A DNA stretch of 64,000 nt, from the NCBI GenBank assembly GCA_949841465.1, contig CATKZW010000009.1:1-64000 (forward strand). Direction: 5' to 3'. The notes under the pieces are model-generated. The model did no database searches, was not told the DNA's origin, and was given only the letters and a program-made list of their open reading frames with translations. The position numbers and the translations under genes are program-made. Origin of the DNA: an uncultured Oscillospiraceae bacterium (lineage in GTDB: Bacteria; Bacillota; Clostridia; Oscillospirales; Oscillospiraceae). Shown here in pieces: positions 28,628-39,484 of this stretch. Within the stretch, counting starts at the first letter, position 1, and every line of letters begins with the position of its first letter.

Positions 28628-31051
28628 TCACCGCCCGGCCGGGAAGGCGGCCTGCGCCGCCCGCAGCAGCAGCTCCACGCCCCCGGCCCGGTAGCCGCTG
28701 GCGCTGTACAGGGCCAGCCCGGCCCCGTCGCACAGCACGGCCAGCGGGGGCAGGTCCGGGTCCCGGCCCAGGTGGCGGGCCACGGCCTCCAGGTCATAGG
28801 CCCAGTCGTCCAGCAGGACCCGCGCCCAGGGAAGACGCCCCAGCGCCGCGGCCAGGGTGGGCTGGGACAGACTGTCCCGGCTCCGCACCAGGAACAGGGG
28901 CCGGAGGGGCAGCGCGTTCACCTCCCCCGCCCGCTCCATCAGCTCGTTGAGCACATGCTCGGTGGGCTCTCCCCCCTCCTCCAGCCAGAGGGCCAGCACC
29001 GGGCCGTCCCCCATCCGGAACAGGTCGGGGATGGACGCCCCGTCCAGCGCTTCCGCAGCCAGGGCGGGCAGGGCCTGACGGCTGAGCAGGTCGTCCGCCG
29101 ACCAGGGGCGGCGGCCCAGGGGCACGGTCCGCTCCGCGCCCGGGGCCAGGGCGATCTCACAGGCGCGGGCGCACTGATCCCCCGCCGGGAGGCGCACCGG
29201 GGTCGTCTGGCGGGACGGTCCGGCGGGCAGGTCCAGGGACAGGCAGCCAGTCCCCCAGCCCCCGCCGCGGGAGAGCCTCTGCCAGCCCGTCCCCGTCCGG
29301 CGGGAGAGGGACCAGTCCTGCCCCGCCCGCAGGGGCCGCCCGTCCGGCGCAGTCAGGCGAAGGGTTCCGGTCCGCTCCGGCTCCACCGTCCGGAAGCGGC
29401 CGCCGGCCCAGTATTCCGGCATCCCGTCCAGGGGACGGAGCCGGGCGGGGACGCCCAGCGTCCGCAGGGCGGCGATGAACAGCAGGCGGCGGCTTTTTTC
29501 ATCACACCGTCCGGCTGACAGGGCCTCCGCCGGGGTCCAATACAGATTGCCATAGGCGGGCGCACAGTGGGCGGCGTCCGCCTTAACTTTTGCCCAGAGA
29601 TCGCCGGGCTCTCCCGCCCAGCCATCCAGCCACCGGGTTATCGGCCCCCGCCAAGGGGTCAGCGGCTCCAGGGAAATCCGGGGGCAGGCGGCATACTGCC
29701 AGTAGATATCCTCCGGCGCCCCGGCGGACCGGGGCGGGAGAAGGCTGAAATGATCCTCCAGGGTGTTCCGGGTCACGTCCCGCAGGTCCTTGGCCGACAG
29801 GGTGCGGACCAGCCGCTCCCAGTCCTGACCGTCCGCGCCCTCCAGGAAGGGCCGGATTTCCTCCCAATTGCCCCGCGCGGCGGTCCGCAGGTCCTCCCAC
29901 TCCGGCCGGCCAGGGCGGGAAAAACCCGCCAGCCGCCGCTGCCGCACCTCGGCCCCCCGGCGCAGCGTCTCGGCCCGCGCCGCTTTCATCCCGCCGCTCA
30001 GCACAGCGGGGGCGGGGCGGTTGTCTGCCGGGGCGCGGAAATCAAAGTCGGTCCAGGGGGCGTCCCCCGCCGGGGGCGGGGCCAGATGGAGGACAACCCC
30101 ACCCGGCCCGCACTCCCCCTCCGCCGTCAGGCCGTCCAGCGCCGCCACCACGTGGAGGCTCCCCCGGCCCAGCGCGGCCCTGGCTGTGCCGTCCCCGTCT
30201 GCGGTGAGGACGGCAATGGTGTGGAAGCTGGCCTCATTGAGGATTTGGAGGTAAAATTTTGCCCCGGCGGCGGGCTTCCCGTCCGCCAGCGCCCGGAAGG
30301 CGTAGTCCGCCGTGTCCGCGTAGCGGGCGGTCTGGTTGAACCAGGACACGTCTCCCTCCCGGCCCAGGGGCGTCCCGTGGACGGGGGAACCGCCCGCCCC
30401 AAACACCCGGCTGTGTACCAGCACGGCCCGGGAGGCGGCGGTGTTGAACCATCCCCGGTCCAGCACCGGCTCCGGCTCACAGGCTCCCAGGAACCGCCAG
30501 CGGCTGCCGCACAGGGTCTCCACCCAGGCGTGGTTGTCGTCGCAGTGGGACCACCGGGGGGCATATACCTGGCGGGCGGGTATGCCCACGCTGCGCAGGG
30601 CGGACACCAGGAAGGCGGACTGCTCTCCGCAGCGCCCGCTGCCGCAGCGAAAGACGGTGAGGGGGCCGGCGGTGCGGTCGTCCTGGGCCTGATAGGACGC
30701 ATGCTCACAGCACCAGCGGTTGACCTCCAGCACCCGCTCCTCCATGGCGGGCAGGTCCTTGACGCGGGGCCAGAGCGCGTCGTGGAAGAGCGCCCGGTGG
30801 AAGGATAAATCCTCGTCGTTCACCCGGGGAAACAGCACGTAGTGGGCGAAAACCTCCCAGTCCAGCGCCCCGCACCAGGGGGCCGTCTCCCGCAGGGAGA
30901 CGGCGTGCCGGGCGAAGCGGAGAAACAGCTGGGCCGGATAGCAGTCCAGGTCGCTGGTCGGCAGGTGGCTCCGGAGGAACGCCATTGATTCAGCCAGCTC
31001 CCCGGTCAGCGGGGCCGTCAGGCTTTCCCAGTCCTCGTATCGAAACGGCAT
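28628..31051 (-). CDS. Transglutaminase-like domain protein with a second TGase-like segment and C-terminal thioredoxin-like segment
   Basis: ~807 aa; 'GRCGEQSAFLVSALRSVGIPARQVYAPRW..DDNHAWVET' and later 'GRCDEKSRRLLFIAALRTLGVPARLRPL'. Confidence 0.75.
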   Translation of the reverse strand: MPFRYEDWESLTAPLTGELAESMAFLRSHLPTSDLDCYPAQLFLRFARHAVSLRETAPWCGALDWEVFAHYVLFPRVNDEDLSFHRALFHDALWPRVKDLPAMEERVLEVNRWCCEHASYQAQDDRTAGPLTVFRCGSGRCGEQSAFLVSALRSVGIPARQVYAPRWSHCDDNHAWVETLCGSRWRFLGACEPEPVLDRGWFNTAASRAVLVHSRVFGAGGSPVHGTPLGREGDVSWFNQTARYADTADYAFRALADGKPAAGAKFYLQILNEASFHTIAVLTADGDGTARAALGRGSLHVVAALDGLTAEGECGPGGVVLHLAPPPAGDAPWTDFDFRAPADNRPAPAVLSGGMKAARAETLRRGAEVRQRRLAGFSRPGRPEWEDLRTAARGNWEEIRPFLEGADGQDWERLVRTLSAKDLRDVTRNTLEDHFSLLPPRSAGAPEDIYWQYAACPRISLEPLTPWRGPITRWLDGWAGEPGDLWAKVKADAAHCAPAYGNLYWTPAEALSAGRCDEKSRRLLFIAALRTLGVPARLRPLDGMPEYWAGGRFRTVEPERTGTLRLTAPDGRPLRAGQDWSLSRRTGTGWQRLSRGGGWGTGCLSLDLPAGPSRQTTPVRLPAGDQCARACEIALAPGAERTVPLGRRPWSADDLLSRQALPALAAEALDGASIPDLFRMGDGPVLALWLEEGGEPTEHVLNELMERAGEVNALPLRPLFLVRSRDSLSQPTLAAALGRLPWARVLLDDWAYDLEAVARHLGRDPDLPPLAVLCDGAGLALYSASGYRAGGVELLLRAAQAAFPAGR

Positions 31052-31220
31052 GTGATCGTCTCCTTTTTTGACGTTCAATGGAATTGTCCGTCAACTATTA
31101 TAGTGTGTCCGAGCAAAAAGTCCAGGCCCATTTTCAAGGGGAAGGCCGCCAAGCGCAAAAAAGGGAAGGCCGCACAAAACCCGCGGCCTTCCCTTGTGTA
31201 TAGAGGGTGATTGTCAAAGC

Positions 31221-32150
31221 TCAGTCCGCGAACAGCGGGGTGGACAGGTAGCGGTCGCCAGTGTCGGGCAGCAGGGCCACGATGGTCTTGCCCCTGTTAT
31301 CCGAGCGCTTGGCCAGCTGGACGGCGGCCCACACCACCGCACCGGAGGAAATGCCCACCAGCACGCCCTCAGCCCGGCCAACCTGCCTGCCGGCGGCAAA
31401 GGCGTCCTCGTTTTCCACGGTGATGATCTCGTCGTATACCGCCGTGTTCAGCACATCGGGCACGAAGCCCGCGCCGATGCCCTGGATCTTGTGGGCCCCG
31501 GCGGCGCCCCCGCTCAGCACAGGGGAGGAGGCGGGCTCCACCGCCACCACCTTCACGTTGGGGTTTTGGCTCTTGAGGTACTCGCCCACGCCGGTGATGG
31601 TGCCGCCAGTGCCCACGCCGGCTACAAAGATATCCACCTTCCCGTCGGTGTCCGCCCAGATCTCCGGACCGGTGGAGGCGCGGTGGGCGGCGGGGTTGGC
31701 GGGGTTGACGAACTGGCCGGGGATGAAGCTGCCGGGGATCTCCTTGGCCAGCTCATCCGCCTTGGCGATGGCCCCCTTCATGCCCTTGGCCCCCTCGGTG
31801 AGCACCAGCTCCGCGCCATAGGCGCGCATCAGCTGGCGGCGCTCCATGCTCATGGTCTCGGGCATGACGATGATGATGCGGTAGCCCCGGGCGGCGGCCA
31901 CGGAGGCCAGGCCGATGCCGGTGTTGCCGGAGGTGGGCTCGATGATGACAGAGCCGGGCTTCAGCAGGCCCTTTTCCTCCGCGTCGTCAATCATAGCCTT
32001 GGCGATGCGGTCCTTTGCGCTGCCCGCCGGGTTAAAATACTCCAGCTTGGCCAGGACGCGGGCCTCCAGGCCCTCGGCCCGCTCGATGCGGGTCAGCTCC
32101 AGCAGGGGGGTGCGGCCGATCAGCTGGTCGGCGGAAGTGTAGATGCCCAT
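31221..32150 (-). CDS. cysK: Cysteine synthase A
   Basis: '[26 protein letters not shown]', '[31 protein letters not shown]', '[16 protein letters not shown]'. Confidence 0.96.
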   Translation of the reverse strand: MGIYTSADQLIGRTPLLELTRIERAEGLEARVLAKLEYFNPAGSAKDRIAKAMIDDAEEKGLLKPGSVIIEPTSGNTGIGLASVAAARGYRIIIVMPETMSMERRQLMRAYGAELVLTEGAKGMKGAIAKADELAKEIPGSFIPGQFVNPANPAAHRASTGPEIWADTDGKVDIFVAGVGTGGTITGVGEYLKSQNPNVKVVAVEPASSPVLSGGAAGAHKIQGIGAGFVPDVLNTAVYDEIITVENEDAFAAGRQVGRAEGVLVGISSGAVVWAAVQLAKRSDNRGKTIVALLPDTGDRYLSTPLFAD

Positions 32151-32189
32151 GATGAATTCCTCCTCAAAGTTATGTGGGTACGGATTCCC

Positions 32190-32218
32190 TATAAACCAAT
32201 TTTTCCCGTGGGTTTATA
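32190..32218. promoter_or_regulatory. Inverted-repeat operator candidate upstream of cysK
   Basis: TATAAACC-N13-GGTTTATA between divergent cysK and Rrf2 genes. Confidence 0.55.
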
Positions 32219-32336
32219 AGGATTATACACCGGCGGCCCTCCCCTGTCAATGGCAGAATGGGAAAAATCCGGCCGTCCCCTTGATTACCAACTAACCATA
32301 TCGTATAATAGGTTTATATGGAAGGAGGGGCTGCCC

Positions 32337-32768
32337 ATGCTTATCTCTACCAGGGGGCGCTACGCCCTGCGGGTGATGATCGACCTGGCCGAGCATCAAT
32401 CGGCCGGGTACATCCCCCTGAAGGAGATCGCCCAGCGCCAGGGCATCTCGGAAAAATATCTGGAGAGCATCATCAAGCTGCTGGTCAAGGCCCGGCTGCT
32501 CTCCGGCGTCCGGGGCAAGGGCGGCGGCTACCGGCTCACCCAGCCCCCCGAGCTGTGCACGGTGGACGCCATCCTGCGCCTCACGGAGGACTCACTGGCC
32601 CCGGTGTCCTGCCTGGAGGAGGGGGCGGACCCCTGCGCCCGGGCGGCGGAGTGCCGCACCCTGGCCCTGTGGCAGGGGCTGGACAAGGTGATCCGGGACT
32701 ATCTCACCGGCGTCACCCTGGCCGATCTGATCCGGCCCGGCGAGGACGGCGGCAGCTACGTGATTTGA
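32337..32768 (+). CDS. Rrf2 family regulator (CymR/IscR-like)
   Basis: 'MLISTRGRYALRVMIDLAEHQSAGYIPLKEIAQRQGISEKYLESIIKLLVKARLLSGVRGKGGGYRLTQPP' with downstream Cys residues. Confidence 0.92.
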   Translation: MLISTRGRYALRVMIDLAEHQSAGYIPLKEIAQRQGISEKYLESIIKLLVKARLLSGVRGKGGGYRLTQPPELCTVDAILRLTEDSLAPVSCLEEGADPCARAAECRTLALWQGLDKVIRDYLTGVTLADLIRPGEDGGSYVI

Positions 32769-32826
32769 ACCCCGCCTGAGCGAAAAAAACGCCTGAGCCG
32801 CACGCAGGGCAGCTCAGGCGGAGTTT

Positions 32827-32982
32827 TCATACCACTTTGATGTCGGTGTGCTCCAGATACCGGCGGTCGTCCAGCACGTAGGCCCGCAGCCCCCGCTGGG
32901 GCAGGCGCTTCACATCCATGCTGGACTCCTCACCCCGGAACTCCTCCCGGATGGGCAGTGCGCCACAGTCAAGCGCACTCAA
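32827..32982 (-). CDS. Small ORF or truncated gene, TTG start
   Basis: LSALDCGALPIREEFRGEESSMDVKRLPQRGLRAYVLDDRRYLEHTDIKVV*; weak RBS; just downstream of the kinase gene. Confidence 0.3.
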   Translation of the reverse strand: MSALDCGALPIREEFRGEESSMDVKRLPQRGLRAYVLDDRRYLEHTDIKVV

Positions 32983-33001
32983 TCATTTTCCTTCAAACGG
33001 T

Positions 33002-33904
33002 TCAAAAGGTATCCAGCAGGGCCAGCACCTCAGGCTTGGTGGCCAGGCCGTCGGAGAAGGCGGTGGCGGACCCGGCGGCGGCGCCCATGCGGTGGGCGGC
33101 GGCGTAGTCCCCGGTCTTGAGCCAGCCCGCCAGGAAGCCCGCCACCATGGAATCGCCCGCGCCCACGGAGTTGCGGACCTTGCCGCGGGGTACGCCCAGC
33201 CGGTGGCAGCCGCCGGTCTCGTCCAGCAGCAGGGAGCCGTCCCCGGCCATGGACACCAGCACGTTGCGCGCGCCCTTCTTCTGGAGCTGCCTGGCGCAGT
33301 CCACGATCTCCTGGTCGGCGGTCAGGGTCCTGCCGAAAATCTCGCCCAGCTCGTGGTTATTGGGCTTGACGAGGAAGGGCTTGTAGGGCAGCACGGCGCA
33401 CAGCAGGTCCCGGGTGGCGTCCACCACAGTGAGGATGCCCCGGCCCTCCAGCCTGGCCAGGATCTTCTGGTAGACGTCGTCGGGCAGGGATGCGGGGATG
33501 GAGCCGGACAGGTCCAGCACGTCCCCGTTCTCCAGGCGGTCCAGCCTGCCGAACAGCTCTTCCAGCGCGGCGGCGGGGATGGCGGGGCCCCGACCGTTGA
33601 TCTCGGTCTCCTCCCCCGCCTTGATCTTCACGTTGATGCGGGTGAGCCCCTCAGGCAGCCAGATGAAGTCGGTCCGGATCCCGCTGTCCCGCAGGCCGCG
33701 GTCCAGCGCCTGTCCGGTGAACCCGGCCAGGAATCCAAGGGCGACGTTTTCGATGCCCAGATTGCGCAGGACGGTGGACACGTTGATCCCCTTGCCGCCG
33801 AACTGCACCTCCTCGCTCCGGGTGCGGTTGATGTCCCCGGCCCGGAACCCATCCATACGGACCACGTAGTCCAGGGCGGGGTTGAACGTGACGGTGTAAA
33901 CCAT
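33002..33904 (-). CDS. fruK: 1-phosphofructokinase (PfkB family)
   Basis: 'MVYTVTFNPALDYVVRM', 'VQFGGKGINVSTVLRNLG', 'VRNSVGAGDSMVAGFLAG'. Confidence 0.9.
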   Translation of the reverse strand: MVYTVTFNPALDYVVRMDGFRAGDINRTRSEEVQFGGKGINVSTVLRNLGIENVALGFLAGFTGQALDRGLRDSGIRTDFIWLPEGLTRINVKIKAGEETEINGRGPAIPAAALEELFGRLDRLENGDVLDLSGSIPASLPDDVYQKILARLEGRGILTVVDATRDLLCAVLPYKPFLVKPNNHELGEIFGRTLTADQEIVDCARQLQKKGARNVLVSMAGDGSLLLDETGGCHRLGVPRGKVRNSVGAGDSMVAGFLAGWLKTGDYAAAHRMGAAAGSATAFSDGLATKPEVLALLDTF

Positions 33905-34229
33905 GGCGAAACCTCCTTTGAGATGATTGAAAATGATTTTTTCTGTGACTTCCGTTTGGATTAACTGCATGGTACACCCAAAAAAGATAATCGTCAATTT
34001 TTTATAATAATTTTCGGTCGCAAAAAATCGGACCAGGATTCAGCAATTGTGCGCAAAAATTAAAAATCAATCAAAACAAGTCAGGACGAAGCACATCCTG
34101 TCAAGGCGGCCCCATCAACCGCAGGCATTTCCCAGGCCGTCGGGCCGTTTTTACGAAAAACCATTGTCTTTTCCCTCCAACCTATGGTATGATGGGCCAG
34201 ATCAATTTTGAAGGAGCGGCAAAATAACC

Positions 34230-35831
34230 ATGATAACTGTCACTGACCTGAGCCTCAACTACAGCGGCACCCCGCTGTTCTCCCACGTGGACCTGCAGTT
34301 CGACCGGGGCAACTGCTACGGCATCATCGGCGCCAACGGCGCGGGCAAGTCCACCTTTTTGAAGATTCTCTCCGGCGAGCTGGACTCCACCTCCGGCGAG
34401 GTGAGCATTCTGCCAAACATCCGCATGTCCGTGCTGAAGCAGGACCAAAACGCCTACGACGCCTACAGCGTGATGGACACCGTCATCATGGGCAACCAGC
34501 GGCTGTACGACATCGGCAAGCAGAAGGACGCGCTCTACGCCAAGGAGGAGATGACCGACGAGGACGGCCTGCTGGCCTGCCAGCTGGAGGAGGAGTACGC
34601 CGAGCTGGGCGGCTGGGAGGCGGAGAGCAACGCCAGCCGCATTCTCCAGGGCCTGGGCGTGGGCACCGAGCACCACGAGGGGGGCATGGCCACCCTGGAC
34701 CCCCGCCTGAAGGTGAAGGTGCTGCTGGCCCAGGCGCTGTTCGGCAGCCCGGACCTGCTGATGATGGACGAGCCCACCAACAACCTGGACATCGACGCGG
34801 TGAACTGGCTGGAGGACTTCCTGCTGGACTTCGAGGGCACTGTCATCGTGGTGTCCCACGACCGGCACTTCCTCAACACCGTGTGCACCCACATCGTGGA
34901 CATCGACTACAATAAGATCAAGATGTATGTGGGCAACTACGACTTCTGGTACGAGTCCTCCCAGCTGGTGCAGCAGCTGGTGAAGAACCAAAACAAGCGC
35001 AACGAGGAGAAAATCAAGGAATTGCAGGACTTTATCTCCCGCTTCTCCGCCAACAAATCCAAGTCCAAGCAGGCCACCGCCCGGCGCAAGCTGCTGGACA
35101 AGCTGACGGTGCAGGAGATGCCCGCCTCCTCCCGGCGGTACCCCTTCGTGGGCTTCACCCCGGACCGGGAGGTGGGCAAGGACATCCTGTTCGTCACCGA
35201 CGTGAGCAAGACCATCGACGGGGTGAAGGTGCTGGACAAGGTGTCCTTCATCGTGGGCCATGACGAAAAGATCGCCTTCGTGGGGGACAACGAAAACGCC
35301 CACACGGCGCTGTTCAAGATTCTGGCCGGGGAGATGGAGCCCGACGAGGGCACCGTCAAATGGGGCCAGACGGCCACGTTTTCCTACTTTCCCAAGGACA
35401 ACACCCCCTACTTTGAGGACTGTGAGGACGACCTGGTCCAGTGGCTGCGCCAATTCTCCCGTGACCCCCAGGAGCAGTACCTCCGGGGCTTCCTGGGCCG
35501 GATGCTGTTCTCCGGGGAGGAGGTCCACAAGCCGGTGAAGGTTTTATCCGGCGGGGAGAAGGTGCGGTGCATGCTGTCCCGGATGATGCTGTCCGGGGCC
35601 AACGTGCTCATGCTGGACCAGCCCACCAACCACCTGGACCTGGAGTCCATCGCGGCGCTGAACAAGGGCCTGGAGGCGGTAAAATGCAACGTGCTGGTGG
35701 CCTCCCACGACCACCAGCTCATCCAGACCGTATGTAACCGGGTGTTCGACTTCACTGCGGACGGCAAGCTCATCGACAGCAAGACCACCTACGACGAGTA
35801 TCTGGACCGCCTGCACGAGACGGCCCAGTAG
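34230..35831 (+). CDS. ABC-F family ATPase
   Basis: Two ABC cassettes with linker; 'GANGAGKSTFLKIL', 'LMMDEPTNNLDIDAVNWLEDFL', 'LMLDQPTNHLDLESI'. Confidence 0.92.
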   Translation: MITVTDLSLNYSGTPLFSHVDLQFDRGNCYGIIGANGAGKSTFLKILSGELDSTSGEVSILPNIRMSVLKQDQNAYDAYSVMDTVIMGNQRLYDIGKQKDALYAKEEMTDEDGLLACQLEEEYAELGGWEAESNASRILQGLGVGTEHHEGGMATLDPRLKVKVLLAQALFGSPDLLMMDEPTNNLDIDAVNWLEDFLLDFEGTVIVVSHDRHFLNTVCTHIVDIDYNKIKMYVGNYDFWYESSQLVQQLVKNQNKRNEEKIKELQDFISRFSANKSKSKQATARRKLLDKLTVQEMPASSRRYPFVGFTPDREVGKDILFVTDVSKTIDGVKVLDKVSFIVGHDEKIAFVGDNENAHTALFKILAGEMEPDEGTVKWGQTATFSYFPKDNTPYFEDCEDDLVQWLRQFSRDPQEQYLRGFLGRMLFSGEEVHKPVKVLSGGEKVRCMLSRMMLSGANVLMLDQPTNHLDLESIAALNKGLEAVKCNVLVASHDHQLIQTVCNRVFDFTADGKLIDSKTTYDEYLDRLHETAQ

Positions 35832-35859
35832 AGTCAGCGCAGTTGAAAATCGAAACAGA

Positions 35860-35970
35860 AGGGGGGAGCGGCCTTCCCTGTTGGGGACAGTTCATACCAA
35901 GGCAGAAACCCTGCCCCTTTCTGCGCGCCCTGGCGGGAACCGTCCCCGCTGGGGAAGGCCGCTCCCCCCT
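35860..35970. repeat. Long imperfect inverted repeat / hairpin element
   Basis: Perfect 19-bp arms AGGGGGGAGCGGCCTTCCC (35860-35878) / GGGAAGGCCGCTCCCCCCT (35952-35970); inner arms GGGGACAGTTC / GAACCGTCCCC (one mismatch); apical GGCAG/CTGCC. Confidence 0.85.
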
Positions 35971-36071
35971 CCACCGGCAACGTGATATTAACTTTTCCAT
36001 CCCTGGGGGAGGGTTCCCCCTCTATCCGCGCACCGGCTTCGTAACAAAACCAGCCCCGCCGGCAGTCCCGG

Positions 36072-36263
36072 TCAGAGCTCCGGGGAGTGGAACAGGTCCG
36101 GGTCCTGCCAGTAGTCCAGGTCGACGCCCGCCCTGGGAGGGGTGGACTGGGGTCCGGCCTGAATGCGTCCCGCCACCAGGCTGGACAGGTCCTCATAGGG
36201 GGGCGGGCGGTAGCGCGGGTCCTCGGCCGCCAGCTCCCGCTCGTCAGGCATCTCGTGCTTCAT
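36072..36263 (-). CDS. Small hypothetical protein
   Basis: 63 aa MKHEMPDERELAAEDPRYRPPPYEDLSSLVAGRIQ...; RBS GGAGGAATA. Confidence 0.6.
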   Translation of the reverse strand: MKHEMPDERELAAEDPRYRPPPYEDLSSLVAGRIQAGPQSTPPRAGVDLDYWQDPDLFHSPEL

Positions 36264-36324
36264 TGCATATTCCTCCTTTCAAAACAGGGGGCGGAGGACG
36301 CAGCCGCCCTCCGCCCCTGCCAAC

Positions 36325-36480
36325 TCAGTAGCCCCGGTTGTTGTTCCGGTTCTCAGGGTTGTTGGAGTCCTTCTTGTTCTGGCTGTTCTGCTGATTGCGG
36401 TTCTGGCCGCTCTGCTGGTTCTGATTCTGGCTGTTCTGACGGTTCTTGTTTTCAGTGTTGTTGTAGTTGCGGTTATCCAT
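36325..36480 (-). CDS. Asn/Gln-rich microprotein
   Basis: 51 aa MDNRNYNNTENKNRQNSQNQNQQSGQNRNQQNSQNKKDSNNPENRNNNRGY; AGGTG RBS; below ORF-track size cut-off. Confidence 0.65.
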   Translation of the reverse strand: MDNRNYNNTENKNRQNSQNQNQQSGQNRNQQNSQNKKDSNNPENRNNNRGY

Positions 36481-36643
36481 GATTATCACCTCACGCAGGA
36501 CAGTATGCCACCGTTTTTGACGGGCTATACGGGCTGGAAAAATTTTTTAAAAAATAGTACCCTTTTATGACACTCTGTGTTATAATACTGTCGAAAAAAC
36601 GCCGCGGGCGCTCAGGCCCCCGGCCGGGAAAGGTGGATGCCGT

Positions 36644-37099
36644 ATGAAATGTCCGTACTGCACCTATTTGGAGAGCAGGGTGGTGGACTCCCGTCCTGCG
36701 GACGAGGGGAGCACCATCCGGCGGCGCCGGGAGTGCCTGTCCTGCCACAAGCGCTTCACCACCTACGAGATTGTGGAAAGTCTGCCCCTGATGGTGGTCA
36801 AGCGGGACGGCAGCCGCCAGGCCTTTGACCGGAACAAGCTGCTGGGCAGCATGATGAAGGCCTGCGAGAAGCGCTCGGTGTCCATCGCCACGCTGGAACG
36901 GCTGACCGACGAGGTCGAGCAGAGCATGCAGAACGAGATGGAGCGGGAGGTGCCCACCACCGAGATCGGCGAACTGGTGATGGAGAAGCTGAAGGATGTG
37001 GACGAGGTGTCCTACGTCCGCTTCGCGTCGGTGTACCGCCAATTCAAAGACCTGCAGACGTTCATGGCCGAGCTGACCAAACTGCTGGAGGAAAAATAG
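36644..37099 (+). CDS. nrdR: Transcriptional repressor NrdR
   Basis: '[42 protein letters not shown]'. Confidence 0.97.
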   Translation: MKCPYCTYLESRVVDSRPADEGSTIRRRRECLSCHKRFTTYEIVESLPLMVVKRDGSRQAFDRNKLLGSMMKACEKRSVSIATLERLTDEVEQSMQNEMEREVPTTEIGELVMEKLKDVDEVSYVRFASVYRQFKDLQTFMAELTKLLEEK

Positions 37100-37107
37100 A
37101 ACCGCAA

Positions 37108-37141
37108 GCCCGCCGGGAGGAGAACGCCCGGCGGTTTTTTT
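37108..37141 (+). terminator. Terminator after nrdR
   Basis: CCGCCGGG...CCCGGCGG + T7. Confidence 0.85.
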
Positions 37142-37260
37142 GTCCAAAGGCGGAACGCACCCCGGCTGCAAAAATCTGTCAGAAGCTGGCACTCTCTCCG
37201 GCCGATTGTGAACGGAAAGTGAATTTTTTGGTTTCAGCCCAAAATTTTTGAAATAGGGGG

Positions 37261-37289
37261 TTGATTTTTTTTGATAGAGGGGGTATTAT
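37261..37289 (+). promoter_or_regulatory. Sigma-A promoter of groESL
   Basis: TTGATT-N17-TATTAT. Confidence 0.7.
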
Positions 37290-37300
37290 CATACTCGAAG

Positions 37301-37327
37301 TTAGCACTCAAGGAAAAAGAGTGCTAA
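37301..37327 (+). promoter_or_regulatory. CIRCE (HrcA operator)
   Basis: TTAGCACTC-N9-GAGTGCTAA, exact consensus. Confidence 0.97.
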
Positions 37328-37377
37328 CCCGTTTGAAACCGTTTATACGTATATCAACATATAAGGAGGAACCAACT

Positions 37378-37662
37378 ATGAATCTCAAACCCCTGTCTGA
37401 CCGCGTGATCCTCAAGGCCCTGGAGGCCGAGGAGAAGACCAAGGGCGGCATCATTCTCACCGCCAACGCCAAGGAGAAGCCCGAAATGGCCGAGGTGGTG
37501 GCCGTGGGTCCCGGCGGCACGGTGGACGGCAAGGAGGTCGTCATGACCGTAAAGGTGGGCGACAAGGTGCTCACCAGCAAGTATTCCGGCACCGAGGTCA
37601 AGGTGGACGGCGAGGAGTACACCATCGTCCGCCAGAACGATATTCTCGCGATTGTCGAGTAA
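37378..37662 (+). CDS. groES: Co-chaperonin GroES
   Basis: 'MNLKPLSDRVILKALEAEEKTKGGIILTANAKEKPEMAEVVAVGPG'. Confidence 0.97.
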   Translation: MNLKPLSDRVILKALEAEEKTKGGIILTANAKEKPEMAEVVAVGPGGTVDGKEVVMTVKVGDKVLTSKYSGTEVKVDGEEYTIVRQNDILAIVE

Positions 37663-37700
37663 TCCACGTTTGTTAACACATCTCAAATATTTGGAGGTAA

Positions 37701-39332
<1,632 letters not shown>

Positions 39333-39347
39333 AATAAAAATTCAGCA

Positions 39348-39380
39348 AATGGGCGGCAGCGAAAGCTGCCGCCCATTTAT
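39348..39380 (+). terminator. Terminator after groEL
   Basis: AAATGGGCGGCAGC GAAA GCTGCCGCCCATTT. Confidence 0.8.
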
Positions 39381-39403
39381 TCGGACAAAGCGCATGATAA
39401 AAT

Positions 39404-39454
39404 GCCTGCGGCGGCAGGTCGGCTCAAATAAAGCCGTCCTGTCCTGCCGCAGGC
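39404..39454 (-). terminator. Hairpin downstream of MCP gene
   Basis: GCCTGCGGCGGCAGG ... CCTGCCGCAGGC with inner CGGCT/AGCCG. Confidence 0.55.
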
Positions 39455-39484
39455 GTTTCGATTCTCTGCGTCTATGTCAGCCGA

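Noticed and set aside
34182-35528. 448-aa ORF on - strand opposite ABC-F
   Set aside because: Antisense shadow; no domain signatures
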